From Neckera pumila (Eukaryota; Streptophyta; Bryopsida; Hypnales; Neckeraceae): a DNA stretch of 64,000 nt. Shown piece after piece: positions 54,429-64,000 of the stretch. The stretch is taken from contig OZ018408.1 of assembly GCA_963969595.1 (NCBI GenBank), positions 39,184,108 to 39,248,107 on the forward strand, written 5' to 3'. Below the pieces are notes generated by a model. That model saw nothing but the letters and a program-made list of their open reading frames with translations. It ran no database searches and was not told where the DNA came from. The number at the start of each line of letters is the position of its first letter. The stretch's first letter is position 1. A program made the translations under genes and the position numbers.

Positions 54429-55475
54429 CTAAGGGCATGGTACAAGGCCCATTACTTGGGTGCCAATGGCCGCCAAATTGCCAAAAACAATAACGTTGTT
54501 GTGATGTGAGTTTAAGGTAGCCGACCCATTTTTGATCACCCCCCCAATTTCCAATCTATAGGCTATTGTCTTTTTGTGAATTTGTGGCTCAGTTCCCAGA
54601 GCAGCTATGCGCATTAGGATTGGCTGCAAAGCAGTCAATATTGCAACTAGTCCTTGGTCGATTTTGCAATCAGCCTATGGTCAAAAATAGAAAGGTCTAT
54701 ATCACCATTCTAGGTCAAAGAATTTTCTGCTAAAAAATTCATAGTAATTACATTTTGTGTAATAAAATTCTAGAAAAATATGCAATCTATCCAAAAGCTA
54801 TTTCCGTACACAAGAAAATTCCGCACTCAAAAACCTGCGCTCCAAATATGCGTAATTGCTTAAGTTGTTGGAAATGGGTCAGCTACCTGACAGCAAGGTC
54901 ATAGCATGCTTCTACAAATGAGACCGATTTTCTTGTAGAGGGACAACTAAGTGCCTGCTCCTGCAATTCCTGCTGGCAACTTTCATTTCCTAGCTTGAGG
55001 TTACTGCAGCTAAGCTATTCCACTAGAATCGAAGTCAATGACACCTTCTTAAAGCTACTGACTCCATCCATTCAGAGATCCCAAAACTGGTTAAATTTTG
55101 CTCCATTTCTAATTAATTTTTTCATGCGCACTGTGTAAATTCACAAAAAGTCTTCCAAAAATGAACATTTGGCTAAGAAAACCTGAACCCGTCCTGAGAT
55201 TGCTGCATCCATTCCAGTATCAAAATATCCAATGCCTTCAATCCCAATTGTAGGGCAAATCCGAGGATCAATAGAGCAAGCAGACTAAGTACATATTAAG
55301 TTATTTGCACAAGATTGCGTAGCGACAAAAGCAGGGAAACAGTTGGCCATGAGCTTACTGGACAATCATACATTCAGCCTTTGACGGATTTTCGTACAGA
55401 TCCGGTTGCCAAATGACAATCCTCAAAACTTGAACGCAGTCCTTTGGCCCACAGCACTTTGACACTTTTCAGGGA
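54429..55475 (-). CDS. Candidate exons of an unrecognised gene
   Basis: Three minus-strand segments read like coding exons. About 55450-55355: KDCVQVLRIVIWQPDLYENP then SKAECMIV, followed by a GTAAGC donor. About 55278-55177: SACSIDPRICPTIGIEGIGY then FDTGMDAAISGRVQ, between a TTAG acceptor and a GTTTTC donor. About 54686-54429: ADCKIDQGLVAILTALQPIL, continuing MRIAALGTEPQIHKKTIAYR, open to a TAG at 54429. The phase between the first two does not join cleanly with the borders chosen, so either a border is wrong or the locus is decayed. I do not recognise the protein. The triplicated unit at 55850-56850, upstream on the same strand, may supply further exons. Confidence 0.35.
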
Positions 55476-55561
55476 ACCCAGTCTGAAACTCAAATCTGTA
55501 CTGTACCACCATCACCACCACCGCTAGTTTTTCGACCTGACAATCGTCACCATTTTGTATA

Positions 55562-55677
55562 GGGCAATGCCCGCAGAGGAGGGCATTGCACCAAATAATT
55601 GGCCGACGAGGAGGGCAGAGCCCGACGAGGAGGGCCGATTATTTGGCGCAATGCCCGACGACAAGGGTATTGCCCGA
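55562..55677. repeat. GC-rich nested palindrome
   Basis: GGGCATTGCACCAAATAATT at 55581 pairs with its counterpart ending at 55656 (AATTATTTGG-type, two mismatches in 24). The pairing extends outward through GGGCAATGCCC / GGGTATTGCCC. GCCCGACGAGGAGGGC units repeat in the centre. The arms total about 44 bases each, and the GC content is far above the flanks. Confidence 0.75.
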
Positions 55678-55849
55678 CGTAAAGCACAAACAAAATTCAA
55701 TGAAAACCCGGATTGTAAATTGGAGCTGGATGAAAAATTTGTAATCCTCGATTACGCAGGTTTGCCCATGTAATCGGGCATCACGGCGCAGAAACTTCCC
55801 CGCAGAATGGACGAGAGAAGTCCCGCGAGTGGTTTACGTTAGCTAGGAC

Positions 55850-56855
55850 GCCAATTTTTTTGAAACAATTGACGAGAACATGTACCATCAAATCATTTAT
55901 TTTTTGAAAATAACAAACAAACAAAACCGAATCAGAAACAATTTTACAGTATTTTTCAGCTCCAATTGCGATAATTTTATCAATGTGTGACGATGCTTCC
56001 ATTGCTGAGTTGCAGTGGGTCTAAAAATCATGGAAAAAGAATTGCTCACTCGGTGAACTCCACAGCGAGATTGGATGTGGTGGAGATTTATCAGTGTACC
56101 AGAGAGTGCAACTGCTATGGCATGGACAAACCCAAAAGGATGTAGCTAGTAGTTACACCCATTTTTTAACAAAATTGACAAGAGCATGTACTAAGGATAT
56201 ACTACCGCCAAATTATATTTTTTGAAACCAGCAAACCAACAAAACCGAATCAGAAATTATGGTTTTGTTTTTCAGCTCTAATTGCAATAAATAAGGATGA
56301 TCCTTCCAAAGCTGCGTTGCAGTGGGTACGTGTAAAATCATTGATCAAAAAAGAATGTGGTGAACTCCATGAACTCCACGGTGACTGAGATTGGATGTGT
56401 GGTGGAGATTTTGTGTACCAGAGAGTGTGCAAGCTATGTCATGGACAAACCAAACAGTTGCCAGCCTCGGCTCGATGGTACCCCAAAAGGATGATCACTA
56501 GCCAGTACACCCCTTTTTACAAAAATGACGAGAACATGTACTCATAAGGATATACTACCACCAAATTCGATTTTTCGAAACCAGCAAACCAACAAAACCG
56601 AATCAAAAATGATGGTTTTGTTTTTCAGCTCCAATTGCAATAAACTACTGATAATAAGGATGATATATGCTTCCAATGCTAATAAGTTGCCGAGTGGGTG
56701 TAAAATCATCGATTGGAGAGAGAGATCAAATCGCTCGATGAACTCCAAGGCGAGATTCGATGTGGTGGAGATTTCGTGTACCAGAGAGTGTGCAAGCTAT
56801 GTCATGGACAAACCAAACGGTTGCCAGCCTCGGGGGCTCAAGCATACCCAGAAAA
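55850..56855 (-). repeat. Triplicated ~340-bp unit with exon-like content
   Basis: Three head-to-tail units (about 55850-56155, 56158-56505, 56512-56855) share AATTGACGAGAACATGTAC, AACCAACAAAACCGAATCA, TTTTTCAGCTCCAATTGCAA, TTGCAGTGGGT, GATTGGATGTGGTGGAGAT and GTGTACCAGAGAGTG. On the minus strand the last part reads FVHDIACTLSGT.NLHHI in two units and FVHAIAVALSGTLINLHHIQ in the first, where it stays open through SRCGVHRVSNSF and RPTATQQWKHRH. Unit 3 meets a stop after GVHRAI. This looks like a duplicated exon with its intron. Confidence 0.7.
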
Positions 56856-57300
56856 CAAACGGACTGCCACCCATGACATGGAAATCTGAGTGACAGGATC
56901 ATATAAGATTGATCCGGGGTCCGGGATGGCCGGGGACGGCTCGGGAGGGGGTTGTCCCGCCTGCCGGCCTGCCGGCCTCCCCACCCACCAAGTGCTGGCC
57001 AGCGTTCTTTTTCAGTTGTGTGATCTGGTGATTGCCAGGAATAAATATATTTGCAGTCGAGATGGATGCATTCCATTTGTCAGTGGCCCAAAATCTGTCG
57101 TCGGGTACTTTTTGACGACGGGGGACTTGTGATGTGAGCTTGGATATGAAAAAAACTTCAAAGGTGCAGATTGTAAGCCCATTATTTGGAATCCGTCAGT
57201 AAAGTGAGATTGCGAGTCTGCCTTTTGCTGAGCTTGTAAGGGCGGGACACCCAAAGTTGCAACTCATGCATAGTCACGAAAGGAACGATGGATCCACCCC
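56856..57300. other. GC-rich stretch, unrecognised
   Basis: 56920-57000 is G/C-rich (GGCCGGGGACGG, GCCTGCCGGCCTGCCGGCC). Minus-strand frames at 57012-57254 (80 codons) and 56726-57076 overlap here, the latter running into repeat unit 3. It could be 5' sequence of the candidate minus-strand gene, but no start was determined. Confidence 0.3.
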
Positions 57301-58443
57301 ACCTTAGGAACAACTCATTCCGGAATCCGGACCCCGTTATTCCGGACTCCCCCTATTCCCGAGTTGAGGGTTGTTATTATGTGAGCCTAGGATCATGAGC
57401 ACATGAGTCAAGGAGGCTATCAATACACCTATGTTATAGGTGTCTATGTTATAGAAACTATCCATGATTATAGGATACCTATGTTATAGAGGCCTATTGA
57501 TATAAGGTGTTTATGTAGGAAGCACCTTCAATGCCATTTGTAGGATATCTACTTAGACATATATGTACTCAAGGTTTATATGCTTGCATTTCCATGCCTA
57601 CATGCTAGCATCATTATTCTCGAGGCCTACTTTTTGACTCAAAACCAACCTATTCATATTCCAATTTCCAAAGAAGTCTACTCGCCTTTCGAGATATTGA
57701 TGGACTACCATCCCTTGGATTCCTATTTTTTTGAAGAAAAATTTGGGGCACGCCGAGGGACACTAATAGGTACTTATTACCCTTTTACTTCAAATATTTA
57801 TAGAAAAACTAAAAAATAGTCATTTTAAGATAATGTTTTTGGCCACTAAGGTGTCCTCCTACATGCTAATCAATACAAATTAGTAAATTATGACTCTTGA
57901 TAATAGAAGAAAACGATTTCCATCCAAGGACAGGAACAATTTTCATATATGGAAAAGTGTGAGAGAAAGCAATATCAATTGAATTTATCATTCCCCTAAC
58001 AAAGTATGAGTTTGATATGCATTTTTGAACTATTTTTTCCTATGGTTTGTAAATGCCACAAGATCACCTCAAAACCAACTAAAAAAATGTCCATAATGTT
58101 TTTCTAATTCACCTAAATTAGTCAAAGTATTATCCTAAAATAGTTACAACATTGGTGCCCTAATGTAGCCATGTCCTTTGATGGCATTATTCCCTAAAGA
58201 TACAAGCTCCTATTCTTGCCACATACTAAGTCAGTTCTATATTGTTGCTTGCATACTCCAAAAATATGACTAGTATTTTTTACTAGATAGTTAGACCATG
58301 TGCTGATTCAAGGTGATTTTGTAAAATTAATAAATAAAAATTCAAAGGGGACCATGTGTCACTCATGTATATATAGTCAACTTTTTCAAAAAATGATGAA
58401 TTTTCCAAAATTCCCCAAAATATACTTGTTAAAGATGTATGCA
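57301..58443. other. Intergenic DNA with short repeats
   Basis: ATTCCGGA is repeated at 57317-57346, and CTATGTTATAG three times between 57430 and 57490. No gene was recognised downstream to 58443. Confidence 0.4.
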
Positions 58444-58645
58444 CACTACAAGAAAAAGGGGTGTTTTAAGTATAGTCCTAGTAGTATCGTTTTTTAAGTG
58501 ATGACCTTTAAGTAAGGTTTTTAGTAAAATTTTACCGAAAAGACAGTCTTTTCAGTAAAATTTTACTAAAAACCTTACTTAAAGGTCATCACTTAAAAGA
58601 CGATACTACTAGGACTATACTTAAAACACCCCTTTCTCTTGTATG
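58444..58645. mobile_element. Near-perfect 200-bp hairpin with a CACTA-type terminus
   Basis: It begins CACTACAAGAAAAAGGGGTG and ends CACCCCTTTCTCTTGTATG. Arms of about 98 bases (58446-58544, 58546-58644) pair around the single base at 58545 (GAC-A-GTC) with only a few mismatches or gaps. The terminus matches CACTA transposons. There is no coding content. A transcript would fold into one long hairpin suitable for Dicer-like processing. Confidence 0.88.
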
Positions 58646-59059
58646 CCCATAAATTTTGAAATGAAGTCAAAATGAGGCCAATGTTTTTTCAAATAGTATA
58701 TATACACAATCATAGAACTAATGGACTATAAATATATAAGAAAGTTCTAAATTGTTTACATTATAAACTTACGCAAACTTTTATAGTTGTTTACCTTATA
58801 ATTTGTAGGATTCTAAACATTTGAGGATTTATTCATCTACAAAGACCTTTTGGTTTTCAATCTTAACATACTTATTCACATTATTTGTAATTGTATTAGA
58901 TTTTTTACTTATCTTTTTAACATCCTTCCAAACCACTCACAAACATATACAAAATGATTTCTTATTTTATATATCAGTTTTGACAAATCATTATTTTATA
59001 AACTACCTTACAAAATTCAAATTGGAAATTCCGATGTAGAGAGTGGCTAAAGCATCATT
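58646..59059. other. AT-rich intergenic DNA, no gene seen
   Basis: The 72-codon plus ORF at 58821-59039 is AT-driven and hydrophobic and has no recognisable similarity. Confidence 0.35.
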
Positions 59060-59063
59060 TTAA

Positions 59064-59974
59064 CCCCTAAAGTTCCATGACTATGTTTTCACCAAAAACA
59101 CTCCAAAACTGCCATTTTTAGTACAAGTATCAAATTTTTTTTAAATAAACTTTTTTGAGACATGTAACCATAGGATCTTATAGTAAACTAGTTTTAGAAG
59201 ATGTGAAAAAAATTTCAAAATTTTCCACCATGCGGATTGGAAGATATTAGCATTTGAATTGGCAAAAAGCCTTTTTTTGTCCCTGTGAAAACATGTTAGC
59301 TGCACTTTACAAGGTCACATTTGTATTGAAAAATGTCCAAAATGGTGATGCATCTTTGAATTCTTTTTCCTAAACAAGTTGGCTACATGCCTAAAAATTT
59401 TCAAATCACTTGATATTGTACAACATATAGGAAAAAAATAGTGAGTAGAAAGAAGTAGAGAATGATTTATAACATTAAATTGTTAAGAATTTAATTATGG
59501 AATTGAAAAATGTCAATCCCAATGGTTATAATGTTGTAATAAACAACCTACATCCTATGAATTTTTTTTTCACAAAATATTGAAAATTGAGTTAAATAAA
59601 CAACTTCAAAGTTTATTTCAGAGTAGAGAATCTATAACTGCCCACAAACTAAAAATCTCATAATTTTTGACTCATTGGTTGAAATAGAATGATTCAAGGC
59701 TTTCCACATATATATAACTCTAGAAAATCAATGTCAAATTTTTATTTTTGAAAAAGTGATTTTTTCTTATCTGCCCAGACACCAAAAAAAGTAACATATT
59801 TTGCCATAACTTTTGACTCCTATTTCCAAATGTCATGAAATTTAGTGCATATGAAAGATACTCCTTGCGCCCATCTTCTATTAAAATTTCAGCTTAAAAT
59901 ATGGAAATCTCTAGTCACACGTACCTGCTCAAAATTTTCATGTTGCCCAAAATCGCATGTTGGTCCTTTAGGGG
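59064..59974 (+). mobile_element. TTAA-CCCCTAAAGG element, copy I (subfamily 2)
   Basis: TTAA at 59060-59063 and 59975-59978; 911 bp. Ends CCCCTAAAGTTCCATGAC and TTGGTCCTTTAGGGG. It is colinear with copy E throughout (TTAATTATGGAATTGAAAAA, GTTGTAATAAACAACCTAC, CTAGTCACACGTACCTGC), defining a second subfamily that shares termini but not interior with the main type. Confidence 0.88.
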
Positions 59975-59978
59975 TTAA

Positions 59979-60524
59979 GAGAGCACAACAAAAAACATTC
60001 TTATAAGAGTCAATATGGACTTATTAAAGTATTCCACAATTTGGAGCATTTCATAGCCAGTTTCTTCAAAAACAAATGAAAATTACATTTAATCCTTTAT
60101 GATTCTTATTTTTTGGGCTCTTGTAGAATTAATTACAACTTCTTGAATTAATTCTAAAGAACCAAGTAGCATTTTTTGGCAATATAATAATTTTGGGCAA
60201 TTCACTAAGAATGGAAATATTCACTATATTTTTTGAATTTTTTGGATGTAGGGACAAGGAGTACCTTGTCACTCCACCAAAAAAAATTTACAACTGGATT
60301 TGATTATGAGGAGTTATAGGGGGAAATGCCATTTCTGGTGGGCGGGAGGCAACACGGGCAAGGTTCTTTACGCGAGAGCAAAATTTGCATTACAATGCCC
60401 ATAGGAACTTGGGTAGGGTCTAGGGCAGGTTCTTGTACCAAATTTAGATCAAGGTACTTCTTTAATATTTTTTGGACTTATAAATTTGTCACAATGTATG
60501 AAGAGGTGATGGAAGCTAGGAAAA
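59979..60524. other. Intergenic DNA, no gene seen
   Basis: GGGCGGGAGGCAACACGGGC at about 60340 is GC-richer. The 100-codon ORF at 60326-60628 runs into the foldback arm and is not supported. Confidence 0.35.
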
Positions 60525-61545
60525 AAATACCCCATTTAGTTTTAGAAAATGTAGCATTAAATTCAATGAAACCAAAACATTTGGCAACTATCTCATATAG
60601 CTTCAAAAGTCACTTATTTTATATGTGAAGAAATGAGAAGAAAAACACTTTATACAAGAGGGTGGTATATAACATTATATAATGCCTCTGGAAGGTATCA
60701 CTTTACAAAGATACCTTTTTGTTGCAACTTTTATTGAATTTTGAATTCAAGATTGGCTATGGTTTCTCATTCTTCAGTGTTGTTAGGCAGACTTCCAATT
60801 GTAATGCTGGAGTAGTCCCTAGATTTAAGGGAGCAAAAGGGGACACCCCAACATTGCTTAGTAATGTTATATAGGAGGTAAAGCAACTAACATGGGATAT
60901 GGAAATTTAGAATTAGTAGGAGCTCAACTGCTATTACTTAAGTGTAAAGTAGGATTTTGTGTTCAAAGTAATATTTAAGGCCTCATTTGTCATAGTATCA
61001 TAACTTTTTTCAAAAAAAATTAAACTAAAAATATTTGGGAAGTCAAGCTCACTTTCATCTCCAAAAAACGGTTGAGATTAAAAATCTCCAATCAAAAGTT
61101 ATGGACAAAATTTAGAGAGGATATTTGAAAATGTCAAAGAAAATGTCCCTAACAACCCATCTCCAAACTTTGTCTATAATTTTTGATTGAAGATTTGAAA
61201 TCTCAAAAAAAAAATTGGAGATGAAAATTAGCTTGATTTTCCAACTTTTTTAAGTCCAATTTTTTTTGTAAGAAGTTATTATACTATTCCAAAATGAGGC
61301 TTGAAATTCTACTTTGAATACAATTCCTACATTTCACTTTACTATGAGCAATTGAACTCCTACTAATTCTAATTTCCATATGATCCCATATGCGTTGTTT
61401 TACCTCCTACCACCCCACTTGTATAAATAACTTCTCTTCTTTTTTTGTGAACACAAAATAAGTGGTTTTTGAAGGTATGATGAGATAGTTGCCAAATATT
61501 TTGGTTTCATTGAATTTAATGCCAAACTTTTCTAAATCCATATTT
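60525..61545. mobile_element. Large foldback element (~1 kb)
   Basis: Paired blocks: CATTAAATTCAATGAAACCA with TGGTTTCATTGAATTTAATG (61501), ATTTGGCAACTATCTCATA with TGAGATAGTTGCCAAAT, AGAATTAGTAGGAGCTCAA with TTGAACTCCTACTAATTCT, and CCAATCAAAAGTTATGGACA with TGTCTATAATTTTTGATTG. The centre is near 61150. The left arm holds about 200 extra bases (60665-60865) bordered by the related GGTATATAACATTATATAA and AATGTTATATAGG, likely a later insertion. Confidence 0.78.
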
Positions 61546-61966
61546 CATTGAAAAAGTGCACATCTTGAAAATAAAAGGGAATGTCATCCAATGTCAGTGA
61601 TCCATGATGAGTTGGACATAGCTAAACGGCCAAACCCGGCCTTCTTCCATGCCAAGCCCTATATGCCCAACTGCCTTTACTTCAGCTTTGCCATAGATTG
61701 ATCAAGCTTGCCGAAGCTTGAAAATTTGGGCAATTTTTTCTTTTATTTCTTCCTCTAAGGCAAGCTAAAACGTAATTTTTTTTTCTTGAAGTTAGTTCCC
61801 TATTGGAATTTTTAGTATATGTTCTCTAGTTTGAAATGTTATGAGATTTTTTGAACATGTGGCAACTCTAGTACAAAAAGAAAGCAAAAAACATTCAAAT
61901 AAAAAAGTGAAATCAACTTGTGCAAAAGCCTCCCTAAATTAAAGGTGCCCAAAATTTGGATGCCCC
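61546..61966. other. Intergenic DNA, no gene seen
   Basis: Between the large foldback and copy J no gene was recognised. CAAGCTTGCCGAAGCTTG near 61704 is a small imperfect palindrome. Confidence 0.35.
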
Positions 61967-61970
61967 TTAA

Positions 61971-62918
61971 CCCCTAAAGGACCATTTGTCCCTTCGAGGG
62001 ACAATTTGGATCCGGGCAGGTTCCTCCTGTCTCAATTTTTAGTGATATTTTTGGGGATTTTTTGAAGTTGTGTATTTTTGCAAGAGCTTTGTGAACATAG
62101 AATTTTTATTTTAATTGATGCCTGGGTGTAAAAGTTTTTGGCACAATAAGCAAAAATGAAATTCGGCGGGCAGCATAAAATAAATCACCAAAAATTAAGA
62201 TAATTTTTTTTCAAATTTTTTTCTCAAAGATTATATTTTTGTCTACATGTGAAGCTTTGTTTCATTTAATTTGGACTAATAATGAAAAAGTTATGGACAA
62301 TCTTAGTTCTTCGGGCAATCTAAGCATCTTCTTGAAAAAATAAACTTGTAGAATTCATTTTTGAATGCAATTTTTTGAATTTTCAAATTTTTTTGTTAGA
62401 CAAGGTTATGTTTTTTTGCTAGAACAATCTTACCATTGGGATTATTGTGATTCAATTGCATCTAAAAGCTATCAACAATTTGTTTTTTTCTTCAATCTTG
62501 AACCCACCTCTACTTAGCAAATTTTTAATGAGTGAAAATTAAGTGCTTTTTTTCCTAAATTTTTTTTTTGTAGATTCTCAACTCAACTACTTAACATAAT
62601 TAATTAGAAAATCAAAATCAGTAGTACAAAAAATTTGAACTAAAAAGATTCAAAGCCAAAAAATCTAATCAAGCAAGGTGCCAAAAAAAGTTTGTTTTCT
62701 TCACTTTAAATGCATATATCTTACAATCTATATGGTCAAAGATTCTGAAATTTCTTCCATGTATTTATATACTAGTCAAATATAAGATCTTACAGTTGGA
62801 TATGCAAAAACAAAATAAAAAAAACAAAAAAAACAAAAACTAATTTCTTTTCTCTTTGCAATAGAAATGACAATTTTGAGTGGTTTCTGATAGGAAAATC
62901 ACCTTGGTCCTTTAGGAG
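61971..62918 (-). mobile_element. TTAA-CCCCTAAAGG element, copy J
   Basis: TTAA at 61967-61970 and 62919-62922; 948 bp. Plus-strand ends CCCCTAAAGGACCATTTG and CCTTGGTCCTTTAGGAG. It has a perfect subterminal hairpin TTGTCCC-TTCGA-GGGACAA. An (AAAACAAA)n tract near 62815-62845 accounts for the extra length. Confidence 0.88.
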
Positions 62919-62922
62919 TTAA

Positions 62923-63116
62923 AACATTTTTTTCAACTTCAATCACTCTAATCTTGCAATCTATACAATCAAAACCTTTCATTGTTCTACTACAACATAA
63001 TGAAGTAGTCTACAATTAGAAAGTTCGTTAAGATGTAACAAGATTTCATTTGCCATCAAAACAATCCATTTTAAGTGTTTTTGGGTGAAACATAGTCAAA
63101 GAACTTTAGGAGTTAA
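62923..63116 (-). mobile_element. Fragment of a TTAA-family element
   Basis: It ends AAGTGTTTTTGGGTGAAACA, CAAAGAACTTTAGGAGTTAA, like the subfamily-2 left end in minus orientation, and contains AATCTTGCAATCTATACAAT. Only the terminal ~190 bases are kept, directly abutting copy J. Confidence 0.55.
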
Positions 63117-64000
63117 GAATGGCACAATGCTCTGAGTAATGTCTTCCTCCAAAAAATAAAAAATGTTTGGTAGAGGCACAATGAAAAGTCGTATTTGCCC
63201 TTGTGTTGATATCAACTTGCTACCTTCTATCTTCCCTTATTTTAAAAAATGTCTTTTGATAATCATGTAATCCAAAAACTAATAGGGAAGATTTCCACCT
63301 TATTACTAGACATGCAATTTAGAACTAAAGTAGCCACACCTAATTGCAAACCTATTGTAAAAAACAACTTCTACAAAATATCGTTTAAAATCTACACCTT
63401 TCAAAAATGATAGCTTAAGAATTAATTTTGTATAAAACCATTATGAAAACTTTAAATATTCATAGTTTATTGATGCAGGTCTTCAAAAATGTATGATAAG
63501 TTCATCCAAAATCCACTTTTTATCGGCAACAAGTCTCCTTCCCCCAAAGTTAATAATTATAAGAACTTTTACCTAGTTGCATTAAGAAAAAATTGTCACC
63601 ATCAAAATGCTCTAGGTTTTTTATGAAGTATTTGGCAAAATGTATGACTGAGGATTGAGTCGGTAGAATATATAAACACATTTACATTTGCAAAGTTCAA
63701 TAACACTAAACCTTTGATAAACAATTGGAAGAACAATTCTCCATAAAATTTATTGTTGGAAGGCTTATAAAAATATACTTCTAATAGTACTAAGATATAT
63801 CTTTTAGTTCAAAAACTAAAAATACACAAAGCTTCCAATTTTTTGCGTGAAGTCTAAGAATGATAGAAAAAACATAAAAAATTAGGAATATAGAAGAAAA
63901 ATCTGAGCAAAGTTTTTAGGCTCCAAATTCTTTCCAAGGTAACTACACCAGAATTCAAAAAAGCACCTACAATTGACTGTAGAACAATTGTTGATGATGA
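63117..64000. other. AT-rich intergenic DNA, no gene seen
   Basis: No frame, inverted repeat or family match was recognised up to the end of the window. Confidence 0.35.

Noticed and set aside
1..64000. tRNA, rRNA or LTR retrotransposon
   Set aside because: No cloverleaf, rRNA block, primer-binding site with paired LTRs, or integrase/protease motifs were seen on either strand by eye.

Overview
The window is nuclear DNA of a land plant: GC-rich, intron-split genes lie far apart in AT-rich, repeat-packed DNA. Three gene loci can be read with confidence: the 3' end of a CASP-type Golgi protein gene (+, 1-1254), a complete three-exon psaD gene for photosystem I subunit II (+, 6733-8753), and a complete two-exon BURP-domain gene (-, 18228-20179). 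A fourth, unrecognised minus-strand locus (54429-55475) shows exon-like reading frames next to a triplicated ~340-bp unit. The introns in psaD (intronless in the angiosperms I know of) and the low gene density lean towards a seed-free plant or another large-genome lineage; this is inference.

Most of the rest is transposon sequence. The main signal is a non-autonomous family, here called 'TTAA-CCCCTAAAGG': ten near-complete copies of about 0.8-0.95 kb (12288, 14443, 23067, 24686, 26488, 30625, 46768, 53239, 59064, 61971), each bounded by TTAA and ending in CCCCTAAAGGACC-type inverted repeats, plus several decayed relatives. They cover about 14% of the window. None holds a transposase. TTAA targets with C-rich ends point to piggyBac-like or Sola3-like mobilisation. 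One copy carries a nested 261-bp element with its own inverted repeats and a 3-bp duplication.

A near-complete LINE (31612-38280, minus) sits between 15-bp target-site duplications. Its ORF1 (DUF4283-like domain plus CCHC knuckle) is one uninterrupted frame broken only by five TAG codons; its ORF2 (endonuclease, reverse transcriptase, zf-RVT) has nine in-frame stops and two frameshifts. Most stops are CTAG where CTGG is expected, fitting decay of methylated CHG cytosines. A 5'-truncated sibling with its own target-site duplication lies at 21086-21282 near the BURP promoter.

Foldback elements are common: two very large ones (9495-11024, 60525-61545), medium ones (38332-38832, 50696-50916), and a near-perfect hairpin with a CACTA-like terminus (58444-58645) that could feed small-RNA production. 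Around psaD, about 380 bp of upstream sequence is duplicated (5474-5866 and 6106-6480), intron 2 holds a four-unit degenerate tandem repeat and a 28-bp-arm hairpin, and the promoter looks TATA-less. No tRNA, rRNA or CRISPR array was seen.
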